From: Spirulina sp. SIO3F2
GTDB taxonomy: Bacteria > Cyanobacteriota > Cyanobacteriia > Cyanobacteriales > Spirulinaceae
Reading direction: 5' to 3'
NCBI GenBank assembly: GCA_010672165.1
Contig: JAAHHN010000013.1
Span: 1 to 58,117 of the forward strand
Length of the DNA stretch: 58,117 nucleotides
Made by a program: the position numbers and the translations under genes
The notes under the pieces: model-generated
Databases searched by the model: none
The model's input: the letters and a program-made list of their open reading frames with translations, nothing else
Told to the model about the DNA's origin: nothing
Shown: positions 45,494-54,267 of the stretch, piece after piece
Position numbering within the stretch: the stretch's first letter is position 1
How the letters are laid out: each line of letters begins with the position of its first letter

Positions 45494-46558
45494 TTGTCTC
45501 ATTCCCTTGGTTCTACCCCAATCAACGTCGCCATTCTGGGCGCGACGGGCGCAGTTGGTACAGAACTCTTGCAGCTCCTTGAAGAGCGCAAGTTCCCCAT
45601 CAAGAAACTCAAGCTCTTAGCATCGCCCCGTTCAGCAGGGCAGAGCATCAAGTTTCGTGGCCAAGATTTGACCGTTACAGCTGTAGATGCGGCCGCGTTT
45701 GAGGGAATAGACCTAGTTTTAGCTTCGGCCGGGGGCAGCACCTCAAAGCAATGGGCAGCGATCGCGGTTAAGGCTGGTGCTGCGGTGATTGATAATTCCA
45801 GTGCCTTTCGCATGAACCCTAACGTGCCTCTCGTTGTGCCTGAAATTAACCCTGAGGCGGCTGAGCACCACGCGGGCATTATTGCCAACCCCAATTGCAC
45901 CACCATCCTGATGGGAGTGGCAATTTACCCGTTGCATCAGGTGCAACCCATTCGTCGCATTGTCGTTTCAACGTATCAATCGGCCAGCGGTGCGGGGGCA
46001 CGGGCAATGGCTGAGGTGCAGCAGCAATCCTTGGCGATTTTGCAGGGCCAAGAACCCGAGGCAGAAATTCTGCCCTATCCCTTGGCATTTAACCTGTTCC
46101 CTCATAACTCACCGCTCAATGAGCAAGGCTATTGCCAAGAAGAAATGAAAATGGTGAACGAGACCCGGAAGATTTTTGGGGTGTCTGATCTGGCTGTCAC
46201 CGCAACTTGTGTTCGCGTTCCGGTGCTCCGAGCCCATTCCGAGGCGATCAACCTGGAGTTTGAACAGCCTTGGGTGATCGCCCAAGCCCGAGAGCACATT
46301 GCTCAAGCCCCGGGGGTACGCTTGGTGGAAGATTGGCAACGTAATTATTTCCCCATGCCTATGGATGCCTCTGGTCAAGATGATGTCCTCGTGGGCCGGA
46401 TTCGTCAGGACTTGTCTCGCCCCAATTGCTTGGAGCTCTGGCTTTGTGGCGATCAGATCCGGAAGGGGGCGGCCCTCAATGCCATTCAAATTGCCGAGCT
46501 CCTGCTTGAGCGTCAATGGCTTAAGCCCTCTGGCCAGCCCTTGACATTGGCCTCTTGA
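45494..46558 (+). CDS. asd: Aspartate-semialdehyde dehydrogenase
   Basis: 354 residues. Reduces aspartyl phosphate with NADPH, the branch point to lysine/diaminopimelate, threonine and methionine. NADP-binding VAILGATGAVGTELLQLL at the start, and active-site Cys in ANPNCTTILM. The start is TTG at 45494, fixed by CGGAGGA (45477-45483) at good spacing and by the family's usual N-terminus; no ATG fits. Divergent from tig; dapA follows downstream. Confidence 0.96.
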   Translation: MSHSLGSTPINVAILGATGAVGTELLQLLEERKFPIKKLKLLASPRSAGQSIKFRGQDLTVTAVDAAAFEGIDLVLASAGGSTSKQWAAIAVKAGAAVIDNSSAFRMNPNVPLVVPEINPEAAEHHAGIIANPNCTTILMGVAIYPLHQVQPIRRIVVSTYQSASGAGARAMAEVQQQSLAILQGQEPEAEILPYPLAFNLFPHNSPLNEQGYCQEEMKMVNETRKIFGVSDLAVTATCVRVPVLRAHSEAINLEFEQPWVIAQAREHIAQAPGVRLVEDWQRNYFPMPMDASGQDDVLVGRIRQDLSRPNCLELWLCGDQIRKGAALNAIQIAELLLERQWLKPSGQPLTLAS

Positions 46559-46672
46559 TATTTTTCAGTGCCTCAAGGGATGCGCTCAAAGCGACTTGAA
46601 CCCTACCGACACTGTCCCCTTAAACCCCCTAACATCGGTTGGGTTTTGGGCGATTTACCTGCGTAAGCTGAG

Positions 46673-46678
46673 TATAAT
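46673..46678 (+). promoter_or_regulatory. Candidate -10 element (TATAAT) for dapA
   Basis: A perfect TATAAT about 95 bases upstream of the dapA start. No good -35 at 16-18 bases; cyanobacterial promoters often lack one. Confidence 0.5.
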
Positions 46679-46770
46679 AGGGGTCTTTCCCTCTTCTCTT
46701 GGGGGATACATCGCATTGAGAGACATCCCCAGTAAGATAGAATTGAATGGCTTCAGTAGAAGGAGAATGC

Positions 46771-47670
46771 GTGAGCGATTTGGGTAAGGTCGATTTTGGT
46801 CAAGTGATCACAGCGATGATCACACCGTTTACAACTGCGAATCAGGTGGCTTACACTGTAGCCGCTCAGCTCGCTGAATATCTGGTCAATCACGGTTCTG
46901 ATGCAATTTTAGTCTGCGGCACCACTGGTGAGTCTCCTACTCTCACTTGGGACGAAGAATATACCTTGTTCCGAACCATTAAAGATGCGGTTGGCGATCG
47001 CGCAGCGGTGCTGGCAGGGACTGGCTCTAACTCAACGACTGAAGCGATCGCGGCGACCCAGAAAGCAGCCCAGCTAGGGCTGGATGGCACCTTGCAAGTG
47101 GTGCCCTATTACAACAAACCCCCTCAAGCTGGACTCTACGCGCATTTTGCTGCGATCGCTGCTGCTTGCCCTGATTTGCCAGTGATGCTCTACAACATCC
47201 CTGGCCGCACAGGTTGCAATCTGGCCCCAGAAACAGTTATCAAACTGGCGCAAATTGAGAATATTGTGGCGCTCAAGGCTGCTAGCGGTAATCTTGATGC
47301 AGTGACCCAGGTGCGGGCGGCTGTACCTTCAAATTTTGCTATCTATTCCGGTGACGACTCACTGACCCTACCGATGTTGTCGGTGGGTGCCCAGGGTGTG
47401 GTTAGCGTTGCCAGTCATCTCGTGGGCCCTGACCTCAAAGCGATGGTAAACGCCTTTAGCCAAGGCGATGTACAAACTGCGATGGCGCTCCATTTGAAAC
47501 TCTTCCCGTTGTTTAAAGGTTTATTTTGCAGCACTAACCCCATTCCTGTTAAAGCAGCGCTCGCCCTGCAAGGCTGGTCTGTGGGAGGCTTGCGTCCGCC
47601 TTTGTGTGAACTGGCTCCTGAGCAGCAGACTCAGCTTACGGAAGTTTTGCGATCGCTCAACCTCCTTTAG
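46771..47670 (+). CDS. dapA: 4-Hydroxy-tetrahydrodipicolinate synthase
   Basis: 299 residues. Condenses pyruvate with aspartate semialdehyde (product of the upstream gene). The TIM-barrel motifs are intact: [10 protein letters not shown] for pyruvate binding, the catalytic Tyr in VVPYYNKPP and the Schiff-base Lys in VALKAASGN. The GTG at 46771 is chosen because AAGGAG lies about five bases before it; an ATG at 46747 would add eight residues and bury that site inside the gene. Confidence 0.96.
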   Translation: MSDLGKVDFGQVITAMITPFTTANQVAYTVAAQLAEYLVNHGSDAILVCGTTGESPTLTWDEEYTLFRTIKDAVGDRAAVLAGTGSNSTTEAIAATQKAAQLGLDGTLQVVPYYNKPPQAGLYAHFAAIAAACPDLPVMLYNIPGRTGCNLAPETVIKLAQIENIVALKAASGNLDAVTQVRAAVPSNFAIYSGDDSLTLPMLSVGAQGVVSVASHLVGPDLKAMVNAFSQGDVQTAMALHLKLFPLFKGLFCSTNPIPVKAALALQGWSVGGLRPPLCELAPEQQTQLTEVLRSLNLL

Positions 47671-47746
47671 ATTCTGAACAAAAACAACTCAAAACGCTTC
47701 AATCTGAACTAAAACAATACTCTTGAACCTCAAACCTAATATCTAC

Positions 47747-49519
47747 ATGAGCAAAAACGGTCAGTCCGACGCTTTGAAAATTATTCCCCTTGGTGGACTC
47801 CATGAAATTGGCAAAAATACCTGTATTTTTGAATATCAAGATGAGATGATCCTGCTAGACGCAGGCATCGGTTTTCCTACCGATGGCATGCATGGCGTTA
47901 ATGTTGTGTTACCTGACATTACCTATCTGCTGGAAAATCGCCATAAGATCAAGGGCATGATCGTCACCCACGGTCATGAAGATCACATCGGTGGTATTGC
48001 CTACCACCTCAAACAATTTGACATCCCCGTTATTTATGGGCCTCGCCTCGCCATGGCCCTACTGCGAGACAAGCTTAATGAAGCAGGCGTAACCGAGCGC
48101 ACCCAACTTCACAGTGTCTCACCCCGTGACAAAGTTCGGATTGGTTCGGCTTTTGAAGTGGAATATATCCGCAATACCCATTCCATTGCAGATAGTTTTA
48201 CGGTGGCGATCCGTACGCCTCTTGGTGTTGTCATCCACACTGGCGATTTCAAAATCGACCCCACCCCCGTCGATGGTGAGTTTTTTGACCTCCAACGCCT
48301 CGCTGAATACGGTGAACAAGGGGTACTTTGCCTGTTGAGTGATTCAACGAATGCTGAAGTTCCTGGTCATACGCCTTCTGAGCGGTCTGTTTATCCCAAT
48401 CTAGATCGCATTTTTGCCCAAGCCCAAGCCCGCCTTTTTGTCACAACCTTTGCGTCTTCGGTGCATCGGGTTAACTTGATCTTGCAATTGGCTCAAAAGC
48501 ACCAACGCAAGGTGGTTGTGGTGGGACGTTCGATGCTCAATGTCATCGACCATGCCCGCAAACTGGGCTATATCAAATGCCCAGATAATCTCTTCTTGCC
48601 CCTGAAGCAACTGGCGAGTTTGCCCGATGAGAAAGCCTTGATTTTAACGACAGGTTCCCAGGGCGAAACCCTGGCAGCAATGACCCGAATTGCCAAAGGA
48701 GAACATCGCCAGATCAAGATTAAACTCGGTGATACCGTGGTCTTTTCCGCAAATCCAATTCCAGGCAATACCCTGGCAGTGGTGGACAACATCGATCGCT
48801 TGATGATGCAAGGCGCCCATGTGGTCTATGGCCGCCATCAAGGTATTCATGTCTCTGGGCATGGTGCCCAAGAAGATCACAAAATGATGCTGGCGCTGAC
48901 CAAGCCCAAGTTCTTTGTGCCTGTGCATGGTCAATACCGTATGTTGGTTGAGCACACCAAGATGGCCCATCGGATGGGCATTCCTGAAGACCATACGGTG
49001 GTGATTAACAATGGCGATATTGTCTCAGTGACAGCCGACAAGATTCGAATTGCAGGCCAAGTTCCTTCCGGAATTAATTTAGTCGATGGCTCTGGCATTA
49101 TTCATGATCAGGTGGTTAAAGAACGTCAACAACTTGCTGAAGATGGGGTTGTGACGATCGCTGCTGCTGTCAATGCCCAAGTCAAGCTGGTTGCTCAACC
49201 CGAAGTCCATGTGCGGGGCGTGGGACGTCCCATTGAACGAACTTTGCTACAGCAAATTGTTACGCGTACTATTGAACGCGTGTTGCGGGAGCGAGCTGCT
49301 GCTTTCAAAGCAACAACAAGTTCAGGAGATGTAGACTGGCTGGGGTTAAAGATGGAACTCGAAGACCATTTGGGACGCCTGGTGCGTCGGGAACTCCGGA
49401 GCCGCTCCTTGCTGGTGTTTTTGCTGCAAACCCCCCTAGAGCGTAATGGCGATCGCACACCCCAAACCCCCCCATCCAGTCGGCGGCGACGACGCTCAAC
49501 AGCTTCTATTGCCTCCTAG
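47747..49519 (+). CDS. rnj: Ribonuclease J
   Basis: 590 residues from ATG 47747 (a TTG at 47723 adds eight). Metallo-beta-lactamase/beta-CASP nuclease with 5' exonuclease and endonuclease activity in mRNA decay. The zinc motif is THGHEDHIGG, followed by HTGDFKIDPTP and the beta-CASP/C motifs SGHGAQEDH and VPVHGQYRML. The last ~25 residues are a basic, Arg/Pro/Ser-rich tail (SSRRRRRSTAS), as in other cyanobacterial RNase J. Only 76 bases after dapA; asd-dapA-rnj is a common cyanobacterial order. Confidence 0.96.
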   Translation: MSKNGQSDALKIIPLGGLHEIGKNTCIFEYQDEMILLDAGIGFPTDGMHGVNVVLPDITYLLENRHKIKGMIVTHGHEDHIGGIAYHLKQFDIPVIYGPRLAMALLRDKLNEAGVTERTQLHSVSPRDKVRIGSAFEVEYIRNTHSIADSFTVAIRTPLGVVIHTGDFKIDPTPVDGEFFDLQRLAEYGEQGVLCLLSDSTNAEVPGHTPSERSVYPNLDRIFAQAQARLFVTTFASSVHRVNLILQLAQKHQRKVVVVGRSMLNVIDHARKLGYIKCPDNLFLPLKQLASLPDEKALILTTGSQGETLAAMTRIAKGEHRQIKIKLGDTVVFSANPIPGNTLAVVDNIDRLMMQGAHVVYGRHQGIHVSGHGAQEDHKMMLALTKPKFFVPVHGQYRMLVEHTKMAHRMGIPEDHTVVINNGDIVSVTADKIRIAGQVPSGINLVDGSGIIHDQVVKERQQLAEDGVVTIAAAVNAQVKLVAQPEVHVRGVGRPIERTLLQQIVTRTIERVLRERAAAFKATTSSGDVDWLGLKMELEDHLGRLVRRELRSRSLLVFLLQTPLERNGDRTPQTPPSSRRRRRSTASIAS

Positions 49520-49542
49520 GGCCGGTCATCACATTAAGTCTT

Positions 49543-50289
49543 ATGACTCATCCGCCTACCCACACGGTCGAAATGCAAGAGCTGGGGATTAATCTCATCG
49601 CACTTGATTTTCGACCCCCTATGCTGAATCTAGATGTGCTCAAGTTTAGTGGCATCATCCCCAATGAATGGGAATTAGCTCAGGAACCAATGATGACACC
49701 AACGCGTGTGCAACTCAGTTTTAGCAATGGGGTCAGTTTAATTGCTCAGCCCCGCCAGGTGACGGTGCTCCAGGCTACTGCTGTGCCCCCAAACCAGGCT
49801 AAACCAGAGATTCCCCAGATTGCTCAACGCTATGTGGAGCAGTTTCCTCGAGCCGATTACCAAGGCCTTAGCTTTGCCCCCAAGGTATTGGTGGGCTTTC
49901 CCACCAATACCGAAGCAGCACGGGAGTTTATCACTGGCCAACTCCTCGGAGGAGGGGCATGGCAGCAATTGGGCCATGCACCGCTACAGGCATCAGTTAC
50001 GCTGAACTACCAGCTCAAGCGCTGCCCCCTAACCATTGCGATTAGCGAGGTTAAGCTGAATCAACAGGAGCAACAAATCTCAGCTCTGTTGTTTGCAGGT
50101 GCATTTAATTACACGATTCCTGAGAACTATCGCGATCGCCGTTCTGACTATCTCAGCAAACGAATTGGCAAATGGTCGACGGATTTGGTGCAATTTAGCG
50201 AAGTTGTGCATCGGAAGTTCTTGAATACAGGTTCAAATACGGGTCGCTCAACAGCGACATCAGTATTCCCAGAGCTTGAAGAATCATAA
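49543..50289 (+). CDS. Cyanobacterial conserved hypothetical protein
   Basis: 248 residues starting at ATG 49543, 23 bases after rnj, so probably in the same transcript. Soluble, with many beta strands (LNLDVLKFSGIIPNEWELA, TRVQLSFSNGVSLIAQ, ASVTLNYQLKRCPLTIAIS). No signal peptide, membrane helix or catalytic motif seen. I do not recognise a named family. Confidence 0.65.
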   Translation: MTHPPTHTVEMQELGINLIALDFRPPMLNLDVLKFSGIIPNEWELAQEPMMTPTRVQLSFSNGVSLIAQPRQVTVLQATAVPPNQAKPEIPQIAQRYVEQFPRADYQGLSFAPKVLVGFPTNTEAAREFITGQLLGGGAWQQLGHAPLQASVTLNYQLKRCPLTIAISEVKLNQQEQQISALLFAGAFNYTIPENYRDRRSDYLSKRIGKWSTDLVQFSEVVHRKFLNTGSNTGRSTATSVFPELEES

Positions 50290-50347
50290 GGTTGTGTTGT
50301 ATTTTCTCTAGGGGTTGAATGTTTGTATTGGGTCTTCCTGGAGAAGA

Positions 50348-50806
50348 ATGATTTTAAAATTGAAGCGCTGGTTCAGAGCGTTAAGTCATAAAACACCAAA
50401 ATACTCTTTTCATGAACTGCTGTCAGTACTGGCGCATGGTGACGATAGCCAATTAAAAACAGTAATTTATAACTACCAATTGCTCACAGAATCTGAGTGG
50501 CAAATTCCGCTAAAACTTTTAAGGAAACTTCAATCGCCTGAGTCTAAACAAAATCTGAGTGTTGTTGAAGAACATTATCTCGATCGCTTCGTTCTTTTGA
50601 TTCTGCGAGTTCCATGGTTGGATGAACCGGATGTCCCGCTTTCTAAGCTCCACCCCTTGATTGTTGCTGAACAAGATGGGAAGTTGCGGGCAATTGGCTA
50701 TGTTTTGCCATGGAATGAGATTACTGAACAGTTTTCAACAGTTGACGTATCAACCATCAGGCAACTTTCCATGATTTGGATTCAAAAGACGATCGCAGCA
50801 CAGTAG
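50348..50806 (+). CDS. Unrecognised small protein
   Basis: 152 residues from ATG 50348 (GGAGAAG just before; a TTG at 50315 would add 11). Mixed alpha/beta composition with a basic N-terminus (LKLKRWFRALSHKTPKYS) and a helical middle (WQIPLKLLRKLQSPESKQN). Codon use is more AT-rich than in the rnj cluster. No homologue recognised. Confidence 0.5.
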   Translation: MILKLKRWFRALSHKTPKYSFHELLSVLAHGDDSQLKTVIYNYQLLTESEWQIPLKLLRKLQSPESKQNLSVVEEHYLDRFVLLILRVPWLDEPDVPLSKLHPLIVAEQDGKLRAIGYVLPWNEITEQFSTVDVSTIRQLSMIWIQKTIAAQ

Positions 50807-50945
50807 GATAATCAATCGATACCGCGATGCAAGCTCAAAATTTCTAGATGAACACCATATTTGTGAGTCTTTGGTTGGGTAGTTGCTCCCTAACCTTACT
50901 GCTAGCTACTTCTTGCCATTCAGTCCTATAAACATCTTCTAGCCC

Positions 50946-52532
50946 ATGCGCAGTTTGCAACTCATTCTTACTCAACATTGGCGATCGCTCGTTCTCGGGC
51001 TATATAGTTTGTGCGGGTTAGTGGGACTGTGGAACCATGCCATGTGGCGAGATGAGCTGAATGTTTGGACGATCGCTCGTGATAGTGATTCACTGGCAGA
51101 TCTGTTTGCTGCAATTAATTATGAAGGACATCCAGGACTATGGTATCTCCTGCTCTACGGTGTGCAGTTTCTGACCCAAAACCCGTTTGGGATGCAGTTG
51201 CTCCACGGGGCAATTGCTGCGCTAGCGGGCTGGCTGTTCTTAGCCTATGCTCCGTTTCAACCCATTCAGAAGACAGTCTTTCTATTCGGTTATTTCCCAT
51301 TTTTTGAATATTTTTTAATTAGTCGTAATTATAACTTGGGGATATTAGCGCTGTTTGCTGTTTGTGTCTTGTTTTCTCGACGCCGACGTAGCTACTGGGA
51401 ATTGGGAATCTTGCTCGCCTTAGGTGCAAATACGAGTGCTTACTGCTTATTTCTAACTGGAGCGATCGCCCTCACGTTAGCCATTGAATATTGTTTCCCA
51501 AAAGTCTTTGCTTTTCAAACCCAAGCGCGTCAATTTAATGTCCTTGGCAGCCTAGTAATCTATAGCATTGGAGTGATCGCAGCCTTCGCTCAACTGTTGC
51601 CCCCAGCAGATAGTTATCTGCATGGGGGCAACAGCCTCCGCTTGGGATTTCATCTCTATCGCTTTTTGGATGTACTGGCTCAGGTTTGGGTTACCCATAC
51701 CTTAGTTGTTCAACCCAGCGAACGATTTCTGGATGTGACAATTTTTGGTCTACTCTCAGCAGGACTCCTACTTTTTTTTGGGACGCTGTTGCGCGATCGC
51801 CCCATCATTCTCTGTCTTTATATTCTAGGTAATTTAGAAATCCTTGGCTTTGCCTATCTTAAGTTTGCGGGGGGTCTGCGTCACTATGGACATCTTTATA
51901 TTCTGCTCATCCTCTGTCTTTGGTTAGCTCAAAATGAGTCTATGCAGACAAGCCCCCAAAATAACGTTCACGAACAATCAACGACTAGTCTGATCTCCAG
52001 TTCAGCTCGTTTCTCATCCATTAACCAAAAGACAGGCAGAGAGAACCACGTTAAACTACCGTTTCTTCGCGCATCTTATCCTTTTGTCTTTAATCTTATG
52101 CTTGGGCTTCAGCTTGTCATGGGACTCATCACCTTCACCAATGACTTTATTACCCCCTATTCTGCCAGCAAAGCGACAGCACGATATATTCAAGCTCAAA
52201 ATCTTGAAAATTACTTCATTGTCGGTAATCCTGATATGGTTATGACACCGATTTCGGGGTATCTCAATCGTCCTATTTACCGTGCTGAGACTCAGGATCT
52301 TGGGAGTTATGTCCTCTTCAAACAGGGACGAGGCGATGCTAGCCATACGGAGGTTTTAAAACAAATCAAGAATTTATTGACACAAAGCGATCGCCCTATT
52401 CTACTCATTCTTAATCGAGAGCTAGAAACTGAACCTCACGGACTTGATGTGAAATTTCTAAAGTATTTCCCAGATGGTGTAATCCACGATGAAGAATTTT
52501 ACTTATACACAATTCATGGGAATGCAAATTGA
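50946..52532 (+). CDS. Polytopic membrane protein, GT-C glycosyltransferase-like
   Basis: 528 residues with about ten hydrophobic helices. The first loop reads HAMWRDELNVWTIARDS, an Asp-Glu pair like the catalytic loop of PMT/ArnT-type (GT39/GT83) enzymes that use polyprenyl-linked sugars. NYEGHPGLWYLLLYGVQFL next fits the same family. A soluble insert (about 335-375) and a periplasmic C-terminal domain (about 400-528) follow. The acceptor is unknown. It is alone on its strand. Confidence 0.7.
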   Translation: MRSLQLILTQHWRSLVLGLYSLCGLVGLWNHAMWRDELNVWTIARDSDSLADLFAAINYEGHPGLWYLLLYGVQFLTQNPFGMQLLHGAIAALAGWLFLAYAPFQPIQKTVFLFGYFPFFEYFLISRNYNLGILALFAVCVLFSRRRRSYWELGILLALGANTSAYCLFLTGAIALTLAIEYCFPKVFAFQTQARQFNVLGSLVIYSIGVIAAFAQLLPPADSYLHGGNSLRLGFHLYRFLDVLAQVWVTHTLVVQPSERFLDVTIFGLLSAGLLLFFGTLLRDRPIILCLYILGNLEILGFAYLKFAGGLRHYGHLYILLILCLWLAQNESMQTSPQNNVHEQSTTSLISSSARFSSINQKTGRENHVKLPFLRASYPFVFNLMLGLQLVMGLITFTNDFITPYSASKATARYIQAQNLENYFIVGNPDMVMTPISGYLNRPIYRAETQDLGSYVLFKQGRGDASHTEVLKQIKNLLTQSDRPILLILNRELETEPHGLDVKFLKYFPDGVIHDEEFYLYTIHGNAN

Positions 52533-52582
52533 GTCTCTGTAAAGTGCTTTCTTCCGTTTTGTCTACGCCAAGCCAACTCTAA

Positions 52583-53230
52583 TCAGATACTTCGATGTAA
52601 ATTCAGAATCTCTGGACGTACACGATAGAGAAACTCTATGACGATCACAGTCAAAACTCCTTCAATCACTGCTTGTAACCCATAACCGAGACCAGCAATT
52701 GTCAACGCTTGTTGTTCAAGCCCTACATTGAGTTCCGGTGTTAAGGTACTCAATGCCAACCCGACAAAGAGTAGCGCTGACCCGAGCAATGCCCCGCTGC
52801 CAGCGATAAAGGTCAATATTCGCTGACCCCAGTGGGTCGGTGGCAAGCTCACCCCCAACTGTACAGTGCCGTAAGCGAACAGGGCTGGCAACCCCATAAT
52901 CAGGGCATTTACCCCCAGATTGAACAGCCCGCCATGAAAAAACATCACGGCTTGCAAGAATAACCCCACCACAATCGCAGGTAGGGCGTAATAGCCCAAA
53001 ATAATGCCCATCAAACCATTGAGTACCAAATGGATACTCAAGGGAGGAAGCGGAATATGAATCAACGATGCGACAAAAAAGGCAGCAGTGAGCAATGCTG
53101 CCTTGGGCAGTTGCGCCGTAGGGATGTGGGTTTTATTAATTCGACGGCAGCAGAACCACAGCAGCCCACCTGTGCCAGCGTATCCCCCAAAGGCGATCGT
53201 AGGGGATAGAAAACCATCTGGAATATGCAT
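52583..53230 (-). CDS. cbiM: CbiM/NikM-type Ni/Co ECF transporter S component
   Basis: 215 residues, about seven membrane helices. The N-terminus MHIPDGFLSP is the metal-site signature (N-terminal Met-His) of CbiM/NikM; further features are HIPLPPLSIHLVLNG and VMFFHGGLFNLGVNALIMG. It captures Ni2+ or Co2+; a T component (CbiQ) and ATPase (CbiO) are needed, but are not in this window. The exported partner directly upstream suggests the nickel type (NikM with NikK/NikL), though sequence alone does not settle the metal. Confidence 0.9.
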   Translation of the reverse strand: MHIPDGFLSPTIAFGGYAGTGGLLWFCCRRINKTHIPTAQLPKAALLTAAFFVASLIHIPLPPLSIHLVLNGLMGIILGYYALPAIVVGLFLQAVMFFHGGLFNLGVNALIMGLPALFAYGTVQLGVSLPPTHWGQRILTFIAGSGALLGSALLFVGLALSTLTPELNVGLEQQALTIAGLGYGLQAVIEGVLTVIVIEFLYRVRPEILNLHRSI

Positions 53231-53251
53231 CGCGGGTTGATCTCCTATGAC

Positions 53252-53713
53252 CTAATTTGATTTACGACTAAAGAAACAGGCTGTGCCAATACAGCCCCAA
53301 AGCACAGACAAAATCATCACACCCTGACGCAGAGGATTGCTGTGCTGGTGCTCTATCTCCTGTGGTTGTTCAGTCATTATGGCAATGGTTTCTGGCTCAC
53401 GCTCAACGGGCACATGAGTGATGACACCATGGCCTGCTTGCCGGACTTTGATTTCCCAGATACCGTCTTGATCAGGAATAAAACGATATTTTCCTTGTGC
53501 ATCGGTTTGTCCTGTTTGCCAGGGAGTTTCCGAATCGTCCGGTGGATAAACCACAACCTGGGCTTGCTGCATGGGCTGAGAGGCACCGTAAAGAGCTGTA
53601 ATTTCCACAGCGTTTAGGGAATTGACCGTGATTTGACTACGATGGGCTAAGACCTGAGATTCCCCTGTTGCCCAGAGCAGTCCGACGCCAGTGATCCAAA
53701 ACAAGAACTTCAT
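53252..53713 (-). CDS. NikL/NikK-like accessory protein of the Ni/Co transporter
   Basis: 153 residues from ATG 53713 (ATG 53719 or TTG 53740 are alternatives; no ribosome binding site decides). Signal peptide (FLFWITGVGLLWATG, cleaved near VLAHRS), a transthyretin-like beta-sandwich (AVEITALYGASQPMQQAQVVVY ... GKYRFIPDQDGIWEIKV), then a C-terminal membrane anchor (GVMILSVLWGCIGTACFF). His residues at the mature N-terminus (AHRS) and before the anchor (EIEHQHSN) could bind Ni/Co. 21 bases upstream of cbiM, the same operon. Confidence 0.78.
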   Translation of the reverse strand: MKFLFWITGVGLLWATGESQVLAHRSQITVNSLNAVEITALYGASQPMQQAQVVVYPPDDSETPWQTGQTDAQGKYRFIPDQDGIWEIKVRQAGHGVITHVPVEREPETIAIMTEQPQEIEHQHSNPLRQGVMILSVLWGCIGTACFFSRKSN

Positions 53714-54267
53714 GAGCATGAAAGTGAAAAGAAGGAACAATAAATAAGATTGAGCAGGTTCGATGAATCCACTCTTGAATTTTGCCCGTGGACAATTTGT
53801 TGAATAGGCTTTTAAAGCTGAGATAGGGGCTATTGATCTATGTGATTCTGTCTATTCCTCAGGCACGTATTGGCTCGCACAGGGGTATCGAACACAGGGC
53901 ATTAACCCGCTGATGAACATCGCCCACCCTACGCAAAATCGATGAACGAAATGAGCAACCCATTACTGACCGGCGATTGGAGAGGAATTAAAATAAGTAT
54001 TGAGTAAAATAAATTAATGCAATGTTGAGGATGAACGTGCAGAGCGGCGATCGCTCAACATCAGCTTGGTCTTAAAGCGTATTTTTTAACGCCTACTATT
54101 GTTCTGAATCGAGTAAGTTTACACAATGCCCCTATAGGGTATTTATAACTTTCGTGAATTTCGAGCAACTGTCATTCTGGTGACTTTTGAGAACTGGAGC
54201 GACGAGGATTCGTTGTAATCTGGCTAAGAATCTAAGTTTTTTGAGATTCCCTTAAGAATTGTTGAGG
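53714..54267. other. Gene-free interval with a diverged dispersed repeat
   Basis: No gene seen. CATCGCCCACCCTACGC near 53928-53944 is half of the GGTGGG/CCCACC palindrome. I looked for a cobalamin riboswitch B12 box and a NikR-type dyad on the reverse strand and found neither. Confidence 0.4.

Noticed and set aside
52583-54267. Cobalamin riboswitch upstream of the Ni/Co transporter genes
   Set aside because: No B12-box-like sequence was found on the reverse strand.
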